From positions 2,431,292 through 2,495,291 of the forward strand of contig NZ_CP048627.1 of NCBI RefSeq assembly GCF_010669225.1: a stretch of 64,000 nucleotides of DNA. Reading direction: 5' to 3'. This document shows positions 8,685 to 15,906 of the stretch, piece by piece. The position numbers and the translations under genes were made by a program. A model generated the notes under the pieces. The model saw nothing but the letters and a program-made list of their open reading frames with translations, did no database searches and was not told where the DNA came from. Source of the stretch: Megamonas funiformis (GTDB lineage Bacteria > Bacillota > Negativicutes > Selenomonadales > Selenomonadaceae). Numbering within the stretch: the stretch's first letter is position 1; each line of letters opens with the position of its first letter.

Positions 8685-11600
8685 CTAACAAAGTTCTTTT
8701 AAAACCTCTATTAAAACTTGTCTTTTTTCTTGCTCTGAAATAGATTGTCCCATAGAATCTATTTCTCCCCAAATGGAATTATATAACAATTTTCCTAAAG
8801 AACCATATTCTACTTTTTCAAATCTTTTTATAATATTATTTCCATCATTATCAATAAAAGTTAATTGATACGAGTTCACATCTCTACTATTTTTTTCTAA
8901 ATTACATTCATCTTTAAATGTATATTCTTCAGCGGTCTTCTTATAAATCTCTAATTGTTCCTTAAAACGAGTAATAGTTTGATAATCCCAATCTTCAATT
9001 CTTAAATCTGTAGCAATTTTAGCTAATTTAGAAATACATTCTGTTTCATCATTTGTTACTTCCTTAAATAATTTCAAACATCGTTCTGTCCCATTTTTAA
9101 ATAACTGCTCATATATTTTAGGATTAAGTGTCTCACACCAATCTTTTATAACTGATGTTAATGATATTTGTTTTATATATTTTTCATTATTTTTTAATAT
9201 ATATTTTTGTTTTACTATATAAATTAATTCATTCTTTAAATCTTCTAAAAGATTATCATAGTAGTTTTTTAAATTAATAACTTTATTAGCTAAATCTCTA
9301 TTAATTTTATTTTCAAAGCCTAATATTAATGGCATCTTTTCAAATAATAATTCATAACTACCTACATTATATTTTAAAATTTTAATAAAAGAAATATATT
9401 GTTTATCTAGTCTTTTACCAGAAGGTAACTCTTTTAATTCTCTTGAATATTTAGGAAGATTTACATACCATCTCTTAATTGCAGATACAAGATAATCATA
9501 AGAATTATTATTTATCTCTTCTTTTACTATAAAAGAAGAAAATGCTTTAGACAAAATTTTTATAAATATTTCTTTATCTTCATTCCAATCAGCATATTGT
9601 AAATAAAATTCTTTTGGTTTGGCATTTATTTGTAATAAAGTATCTGCATTTATATTAACTTGTCCTTTTTGATTTGTAACAATCAAATACTTTTTATATT
9701 CATGAAAAACTATTGATATAAAAATAGGAATTAATCCTTTTCTTAATCCAATATGCATTTTATATGATATTAACTGTTCATATAAATATTCAAAAGAGGT
9801 TTTTCCATTATTTTTAACAAACAATATAAAATCAGAAATAACTTTTAACAAATTAGCTATGTTTTTATCTTTAGGAAACATATTAATTTTAACAATATTA
9901 TTTTCTTTTACTAAGATATTTGTTCTAAGTAATGTACTACGCATTATAGATACTTCTTGTCCATTACCTGTTAGACCTAAATTTTCATCTAATTCATTAT
10001 GAAGTAATGCTGCAATAACTTTATGCCTACTATTATTTGCAATAGATGTTAATTCATTTCTATTAATAGATTCATTATTTATTACAGGTGTTCTAAAATA
10101 CAATTTATCGCATATACTTGACAATAATTCTGTTAAAGTTGCTTTTCTATTTATTTTTTGTTCTTTACCCAAATAAATATACTTAGCAGATAACCTTTCA
10201 GGATGTGTATATTCTAATATATAATCTATTAAAACATCCTTTAAATCTTCATAAATAATATCATATTCTTCAAATAAAACTTTATCATTTATTGCATTAT
10301 CTTTTAATATAGATACAGCATTAAACTCTTTAACTACATTCGTTATATCATTAAAATTTTTCAATAATATAAATATACATCGTTGAGCATTTTTACTAGT
10401 AATAATTATTTTATCTTCAATTTGTTTAATATCATCATTATTATTTAGTATAATAGCATATATTACACCATCTGCCTCTATTAACTCACTTTTAATATTC
10501 CAATCTGTATCATTACTTATCTCACTAGAGTTGATAAATTCAAAAGAAAAAAATCTTACCATCTCTTTATCATCATTATATCGAGATGGATACATGTATT
10601 TATCAAAATTTATGTTATTTAACGTATCTTTTATTAAATTTTTATTAGTTTGTAAAGCTATTTTGTTTTTTATCTGTTCTTTTATATCTATTCCTGAAGA
10701 TTTTTTTAATTGTAGATATTTATTACTTCTTTTTAAATAAATAACATATTCTTTTTCAATTAAATTATCTATAGCTAATTCTATATCTTTTTGATCATAA
10801 TTTATTGAAAAAATATTCATTATCTCATCTTTTGTTGGTTTTAATTTTTCAAACTGCTCTAAAATATACATTAAAGAAATCGTTTTTATTATTTTACTTT
10901 CTAATGATAATTCATTTCCTATTTTATCTAAAATAATACCTGTTAAAATATATACATTATATGTTACCTCAGAATATATTTCTTTTTTTAATAATGGTTC
11001 AAAATAATCAAATATAACATCTGGAGTTATTACATCAAATCTTTCATCATTATATTTATCTAAAAATGATGGCAATGTTGAAATTCCATTTGATGAAAGG
11101 AATGTAAATAAAGTTCGTTCATTCTGAGCAATTCTTTCAGATAATCTAGGCAAAATAAACGTTGATACTGGATGTAAAGGATAAGAAGAATAAATTATTT
11201 TATTTATATCATTTTTCTCTATTTCAGAAAAAATTGCATGAAATTTATATTGATCTATTAAATTCTTAAAATATTTTTTATGTTCATCTTTAAAAATCTT
11301 CCATAATAATTGATCTTTTTTTATAACATTAGCTATAACTTCATAAGTTTGTGAAAAATTATTATTTAAATGGACATGTGTAAATCGTTCAGAAACACCT
11401 CGCCAACCATCAATCTTTTGTTTGGGTAGTTTATCTATATAATTAGATATTTCTTTATGTGAAATTAATATTAAATGTAATTGTTCTTCTCCACTTCTAT
11501 TACATTTTTCTGCAAAATCTTGTAGCATTTTTGTATCACTTACAGATGCTTCCATTATATTGGCTTCTAAAAATTTACTAAATTCATCATAAACAACTAT

Positions 11601-12311
11601 AATACCTGTATAACCTTTTTTCTTAATACCTTTTAATGCACTTTCATATAACTCAACCACATCAAAACCTAAAAAAGGATTAAATGTACTTCCCGCTGTT
11701 AAAGATGGATATATTTTCTCAAAATTTTCATATATACTAATATCAAAATTTTCAAGAGCCTCAATATATTTATTAATAGGCATATCTATCTTTTCTATAA
11801 ATTCATTATAAGTAAATGAAAAATCTTTTTTCCATCTGTCAATAACACTAATAGCAGCTTTATAATTTGTTTCTGGCATTGCATCTAATAAATCATACTC
11901 AGACAAAGTTCTCTGTAAAGCTAACAAAAAAGCTTGTGGTATACTTGTATTACTGCCAGATATTATGACAGGTAATATTTTACTATTTGTATCATAATAA
12001 TTTTTTATATATTTATATCTGTCAGAATTACTTTCTATCTCAGGTAATAATCTTTCAAATAAAGATATATCTTTCTTCATTAGTATTGATAAAATCATCA
12101 ATACTATATGTGATTTACCTTTCCCATAAGCTCCTATTAAAACCCTTGCTCTATCAGTTGAAGTGTTTCTTGTACTTAATAAAATATCTTCTAATAAATC
12201 TAATGCAACTTTTGTTGGTATAAAATTTCTTAATTTATTATCATCATTTAAATCATATGCAATATTAACAGAATACTGAAATCCTGATGCAACCGATATC
12301 ATTTTACTCAT
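8685..12311 (-). CDS. sspC: Large P-loop ATPase of the Ssp phosphorothioation system
   Basis: This 1208-residue cytoplasmic ATPase has an N-terminal P-loop GAYGKGKSH (residues 60-68) and Walker B IIVVYDEF (236-243). The N-terminal third resembles the large ATPases of BREX and phosphorothioation systems. The rest (about 400-1208) is helical and has no motif I recognise. Its ATG follows AGGAGA by seven bases and is 16 bp after sspB. Position between a DUF4007 gene and a cysteine desulfurase, beside a PP-loop gene, identifies it as SspC, thought to drive the modification complex on DNA. Assignment rests mainly on synteny plus the P-loop. Very high A+T and Lys/Ile/Asn use match the other genes of the island. 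Confidence 0.78.
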   Translation of the reverse strand: MSKMISVASGFQYSVNIAYDLNDDNKLRNFIPTKVALDLLEDILLSTRNTSTDRARVLIGAYGKGKSHIVLMILSILMKKDISLFERLLPEIESNSDRYKYIKNYYDTNSKILPVIISGSNTSIPQAFLLALQRTLSEYDLLDAMPETNYKAAISVIDRWKKDFSFTYNEFIEKIDMPINKYIEALENFDISIYENFEKIYPSLTAGSTFNPFLGFDVVELYESALKGIKKKGYTGIIVVYDEFSKFLEANIMEASVSDTKMLQDFAEKCNRSGEEQLHLILISHKEISNYIDKLPKQKIDGWRGVSERFTHVHLNNNFSQTYEVIANVIKKDQLLWKIFKDEHKKYFKNLIDQYKFHAIFSEIEKNDINKIIYSSYPLHPVSTFILPRLSERIAQNERTLFTFLSSNGISTLPSFLDKYNDERFDVITPDVIFDYFEPLLKKEIYSEVTYNVYILTGIILDKIGNELSLESKIIKTISLMYILEQFEKLKPTKDEIMNIFSINYDQKDIELAIDNLIEKEYVIYLKRSNKYLQLKKSSGIDIKEQIKNKIALQTNKNLIKDTLNNINFDKYMYPSRYNDDKEMVRFFSFEFINSSEISNDTDWNIKSELIEADGVIYAIILNNNDDIKQIEDKIIITSKNAQRCIFILLKNFNDITNVVKEFNAVSILKDNAINDKVLFEEYDIIYEDLKDVLIDYILEYTHPERLSAKYIYLGKEQKINRKATLTELLSSICDKLYFRTPVINNESINRNELTSIANNSRHKVIAALLHNELDENLGLTGNGQEVSIMRSTLLRTNILVKENNIVKINMFPKDKNIANLLKVISDFILFVKNNGKTSFEYLYEQLISYKMHIGLRKGLIPIFISIVFHEYKKYLIVTNQKGQVNINADTLLQINAKPKEFYLQYADWNEDKEIFIKILSKAFSSFIVKEEINNNSYDYLVSAIKRWYVNLPKYSRELKELPSGKRLDKQYISFIKILKYNVGSYELLFEKMPLILGFENKINRDLANKVINLKNYYDNLLEDLKNELIYIVKQKYILKNNEKYIKQISLTSVIKDWCETLNPKIYEQLFKNGTERCLKLFKEVTNDETECISKLAKIATDLRIEDWDYQTITRFKEQLEIYKKTAEEYTFKDECNLEKNSRDVNSYQLTFIDNDGNNIIKRFEKVEYGSLGKLLYNSIWGEIDSMGQSISEQEKRQVLIEVLKELC

Positions 12312-12327
12312 CTATAATTCTCCTAGT

Positions 12328-13218
12328 TTATATTTCAATATTTTTATAGTATGTTTCTATACATTCTTGAAAAGTTCTATCATTATTAATACGAATAACA
12401 TCTAACCCTGCTGTTCTAATAATTTTAATTTCTCCTATTTTCTCTACTTTATGCAATAACTCTAATAAACTAATCGAATCTAAATTAAAAATTCTTCCAA
12501 TATTACATGGTGCTATCAATAAATCATTCAAATTAATTTCCCTTTTTCCTTTAGATTGTTCAATAATTATCGCTAATATAATCCATGGATCAAAATCTTT
12601 TATTATTGGTGTAGTTTTTCTATATATCTTTTTCTCTTTATTTAAAATATCAATTAATCCTAATTCACCTAATGGACAATCTATATTATTTTCAGGGGAT
12701 ATTTTACCTGTATGTGTCTTATATCTTGATAAATACGTATTAACAATACATAAAAAATCATCATTTAAGGATCTCAATGCAACAGAAAAATTTTCATCAT
12801 TCATTAAAACAAAATTTTCTAAACTTCTCACAAAATCTTCTTTAGTAAATTCAGACATAAAAAATTCATTAAAGAAAAAATACCATGCTGTTGCATTTTC
12901 TTTATTAGTAGCTAATTTATATTGTAACAAATGTAATGTTCCTAGCTCTTCAATATATCTATCATGAACAAAAACACTTTTTCCTAGCTCTGTAAGTGTC
13001 TGTATACGTTGTCCTGATTTATTTTCTTCTGTTAATCCTACTACTTGCAACCAATATCTTAATGACTTCACCATATTAGCTCCAATACCTAATATATCCA
13101 TAGGATTTTCATTTTTATCTACAAAAACATTAGGTTTTCTATAAACATATTTCATTCCCTTATTAAGCCAACCTTTTCGTATAAAAAAAGTATCATGAGC
13201 TCGAAACTTCATTTTCAT
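12328..13218 (-). CDS. sspB: DUF4007 protein, SspB (DNA-nicking subunit of phosphorothioation)
   Basis: The 296-residue protein opens with the DUF4007 signature: FRAHDTFFIRKGWLNKG (residues 5-21), then LGIGANMVKSLRYWLQ near 43-58. In characterised Ssp systems the DUF4007 protein SspB nicks DNA so that sulfur can be placed in one strand. That role is from family knowledge, and no nuclease triad can be confirmed by eye. The C-terminal part (about 190-296) looks like a winged-helix or other small DNA-contact domain. GGGGGT lies eight bases before ATG 13218. A second ATG two codons later is also possible. The gene is 20 bp after sspD and 16 bp before sspC, as expected for a co-translated modification module. 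Confidence 0.85.
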   Translation of the reverse strand: MKMKFRAHDTFFIRKGWLNKGMKYVYRKPNVFVDKNENPMDILGIGANMVKSLRYWLQVVGLTEENKSGQRIQTLTELGKSVFVHDRYIEELGTLHLLQYKLATNKENATAWYFFFNEFFMSEFTKEDFVRSLENFVLMNDENFSVALRSLNDDFLCIVNTYLSRYKTHTGKISPENNIDCPLGELGLIDILNKEKKIYRKTTPIIKDFDPWIILAIIIEQSKGKREINLNDLLIAPCNIGRIFNLDSISLLELLHKVEKIGEIKIIRTAGLDVIRINNDRTFQECIETYYKNIEI

Positions 13219-13238
13219 AAATTATACCCCCAAATAAT

Positions 13239-14954
13239 TTATTTTGTACGTAAATACTTATCCATCATACATCCACCTTCTAAGTATTTTGCTGTAACAC
13301 ACATTTTACATCTAATACATTTATTAGAATCTATGTTATATGTTCCAGCGATAATAGAAATAGCTCCTGCTTTACATAAAGATTCACATTTTAAACATTT
13401 TCTGCATGCATTAAACTTTCTTACTTGATATTGAATCATACGTTGTAATTTTTCATGATCTGCTACATTCATAGTTTTTATTTTTACAGCATACTCATAT
13501 TTTTCTTCTCCAAAAGGTTGAATGGATATAATTGGTACATTAGTTTTTACATCTAATATTAAAATTTCATTTAATATTTTTTGACCTAAATCTCTAGATA
13601 TTTTTCCTAATGGTGTAAACATCCCTATTAATTCATCATCAAAAGGTTTTACTAATTTATATATTTTAGCATTATCTTCTGTTGTGCAATTTGTAAATTT
13701 TATCTTTACATCATTTGCAGATACTAAACCATTTCCACCTTGTCTAGCTTTCCATTTTCCTGTATCAACATATACTTCTGGATCTGGTTTTCCTATTTTT
13801 CTCGCAAAATCAATAAGAAAATCTCTCCATTTCTTAGACTGTTCTGGCATATATATTTTAGATAAGAATTGTGCCCTTTGTGTATTATTTGGGCAACACC
13901 AACAACCTACACGATCATACCCTAATCTATAGGCATCATTAAAATCAATTTTTTCACTAAAAATATACAACCAAATATCAATATCTTTCCAAAAAAATAT
14001 TGGTGAAGCCACCGTTTGTTGTTGTATTTTAACTGATTCTGCATTATTTTCTACTCTATTATATTTACTTCTACTAACAGATTCTGATTTTCTAACACCA
14101 TAAAACGTTAAAATTTGTTGATTCCTATACAGATTATTAATAATTCTAGTTATTGGTCCTGTTTTAAACATTGAACAACACCATCTCATCATTCTTGCTG
14201 GTGGACCAATATCTGAACATACATTATAAAAATCTTGTTCACGATTTTTAGCAATTTTAAAGATTGACATCATATGTGCCTTTCTATATCTAGATACATA
14301 ATCTTGAGTAAATGGAAATTCTAATGTAGTATCTCCAAAAATATGAACTAATCTAGGATTACTCAAAGCTTTTATTACAATATCTGATGTAACTGTTGAA
14401 TCTTTTCCTCCAGAAAAAGACAATACTATATTTTCTATTTTATATTTACTAGAAACATTTTTTATAAATAAAAAAGCTTCTTCTTTCAAAGCATTTAATC
14501 GTAATATATTAGCTTTAATAAAACGCTCAATGTATTTATCAAAAAATATATAATTATTCTGTTCCATATATTTATCTATTTTTTTTATTACATCATCAAC
14601 ATTTATTTTATTAAATAACTTACTTGGTAAAATAAATGATTTCCCATCAATATAATATCTACTATTAGACGCCCAAACTGATGATTTTATAAATTGATTT
14701 GGTTTTTTCTCCAACAATATTTCTATTAATAAACGTTCTTCTGGAAAAACAGGTCTCAAATCTGCTGACATATATTTTATTTTAGTATTACAAACTGGAC
14801 ATATTCCTTTGTTTGCTTGTGTTTCATCTTGTATTATAGGTATTCTACAATCAGGACACCAATATATTTTAGCTGGAATATCTTCTATTGTCTTAGTATT
14901 ACAAATTGGACAATAATCTTCATTAGTCTCTATATTACATGTTTTACACCACAT
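13239..14954 (-). CDS. sspD: PP-loop (PAPS-reductase-like) sulfurtransferase with Zn ribbons and ferredoxin domain
   Basis: This is the likely sulfur-inserting enzyme of DNA phosphorothioation. It would activate the backbone phosphate with ATP and deliver sulfur from the desulfurase. The 571 residues read as two N-terminal zinc ribbons (CxxC pairs at 3/6, 15/18, 33/36 and 52/55), a PP-loop ATPase domain with SFSGGKDST at 179-187, a Cys-rich GCWCCPNNTQRAQF segment, and a C-terminal 2x[4Fe-4S] ferredoxin-like tail in the last 60 residues (CRKCLKCESLC and CIRCKMC). The PP-loop and WCC/CWCC motifs are those of PAPS reductase/DndC relatives. The first gene of the operon, it starts at ATG 14954 behind AAGGAGGG. 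The Zn-ribbon and Fe-S additions argue against ordinary sulfate assimilation, for which no cys genes are present. Confidence 0.87.
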   Translation of the reverse strand: MWCKTCNIETNEDYCPICNTKTIEDIPAKIYWCPDCRIPIIQDETQANKGICPVCNTKIKYMSADLRPVFPEERLLIEILLEKKPNQFIKSSVWASNSRYYIDGKSFILPSKLFNKINVDDVIKKIDKYMEQNNYIFFDKYIERFIKANILRLNALKEEAFLFIKNVSSKYKIENIVLSFSGGKDSTVTSDIVIKALSNPRLVHIFGDTTLEFPFTQDYVSRYRKAHMMSIFKIAKNREQDFYNVCSDIGPPARMMRWCCSMFKTGPITRIINNLYRNQQILTFYGVRKSESVSRSKYNRVENNAESVKIQQQTVASPIFFWKDIDIWLYIFSEKIDFNDAYRLGYDRVGCWCCPNNTQRAQFLSKIYMPEQSKKWRDFLIDFARKIGKPDPEVYVDTGKWKARQGGNGLVSANDVKIKFTNCTTEDNAKIYKLVKPFDDELIGMFTPLGKISRDLGQKILNEILILDVKTNVPIISIQPFGEEKYEYAVKIKTMNVADHEKLQRMIQYQVRKFNACRKCLKCESLCKAGAISIIAGTYNIDSNKCIRCKMCVTAKYLEGGCMMDKYLRTK

Positions 14955-14992
14955 TCTTTTCCCTCCTTAATATAAAATACCTAAACTATTCT

Positions 14993-14998
14993 ATTATA
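14993..14998 (-). promoter_or_regulatory. Probable -10 element of the ssp operon
   Basis: TATAAT reads on the minus strand 39 bases before the sspD ATG. No convincing -35 lies 16-18 bases upstream, so the promoter is weak or needs an activator. Confidence 0.4.
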
Positions 14999-15031
14999 CA
15001 TTACTTTAAAATGATATAAAATATTAATAAA

Positions 15032-15060
15032 AAAGGATATGACTTTATGCCCTATCCTTT
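15032..15060 (-). terminator. Terminator downstream of kdpE
   Basis: On the minus strand an 8-bp stem AAAGGATA/TATCCTTT (15053-15060 with 15032-15039, 13-base loop) is followed by TTTTTTATT. It lies about 150 bp past kdpE and just upstream of the ssp operon promoter region, separating the two units. Confidence 0.65.
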
Positions 15061-15101
15061 CTTACATATTTTATACTAAAAACAATTTCATTCTAAACTT
15101 T

Positions 15102-15166
15102 TTGCCGTTATCGGCAAGTTATTAACTAAAAATATCAATTATTTTTCAATTTTATTTTGCCGATAA
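15102..15166. repeat. Competing inverted repeats built on TTGCCGATAA
   Basis: TTGCCG-ttat-CGGCAA (15102-15117) forms one short hairpin. TTATCGGCAA (15108-15117) is also exactly complementary to TTGCCGATAA (15157-15166), giving a second, mutually exclusive hairpin with a 39-base loop. The element lies in the kdpE 3' region. Function is unknown; it may be an operator or an mRNA-end structure. Confidence 0.5.
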
Positions 15167-15207
15167 AAATAAAAACCAATTTTAAACTACTATCAATAAT
15201 TATATTA

Positions 15208-15906
15208 TCAATCAAGCTTTAACATACGATAGCCAATCCCTATATGTGTTTGAATATATTCTGGATTAGCTGTATCTATTTCTATTTTCTTACGCAATGT
15301 TGCCATAAATACACGCAAAGAAGCTACATTATTATCCCAAGCATTACCCCATACTTCTCGTGTTATATAAGTATGCGTTAATACTTTGCCTATATTTTTA
15401 GCCAATAAACATAATAATTTATATTCAATCGGTGTTAAATGTAATTCTTTACCTCTACAATATGCACAACCAGATACATAATCTATCTTTAACTCGCCAT
15501 TAACAAATATACTATTTTCCTTATGCGGAGTTTGTACACAATTTATCCTGCGAATAGTAACTCTAAGTCTAGCTAAAAATTCTTCTACAGAAAAAGGCTT
15601 TGTTATATAATCATCTGCCCCAGCATCTAAAGCTTCAATTTTATCTCTATCTTCACATCTAGCACTAATTACAATAATTGGCATATTTGACCACGAACGA
15701 ACTTTTGTTATAATTTCTACCCCATCCATATCAGGAAGCCCCAAATCCAATAGCATAATATCTGGTTGATTTGATACTGCTTCTAATAAAGCCTGTGAGC
15801 CTGTAGTTGCTACGTGAAATTTATAATTTTGCATTTTTAATGTAGTAGATATTAAATTTCTAACTGCTGCATCATCTTCAACAATTAATATCATTGGCTT
15901 ATTCAT
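15208..15906 (-). CDS. kdpE: KdpE response regulator
   Basis: An OmpR/PhoB-family regulator that activates kdp genes when phosphorylated by KdpD under K+ limitation. The 232 residues comprise a receiver domain, with acidic pocket E10/D11/D12, phospho-acceptor D54 in MLLDLGLPD and the conserved Lys in YITKPFS, and a C-terminal winged helix from about residue 130 (LTPIEYKLLCLLA, REVWG, SLRVFMATLRKKIE). The ATG overlaps the end of kdpD, with GAGGAG ten bases upstream inside kdpD, so translation is coupled. Its likely target is the direct repeat upstream of kdpF. It is last in a kdpFABC-DE order. Confidence 0.95.
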   Translation of the reverse strand: MNKPMILIVEDDAAVRNLISTTLKMQNYKFHVATTGSQALLEAVSNQPDIMLLDLGLPDMDGVEIITKVRSWSNMPIIVISARCEDRDKIEALDAGADDYITKPFSVEEFLARLRVTIRRINCVQTPHKENSIFVNGELKIDYVSGCAYCRGKELHLTPIEYKLLCLLAKNIGKVLTHTYITREVWGNAWDNNVASLRVFMATLRKKIEIDTANPEYIQTHIGIGYRMLKLD

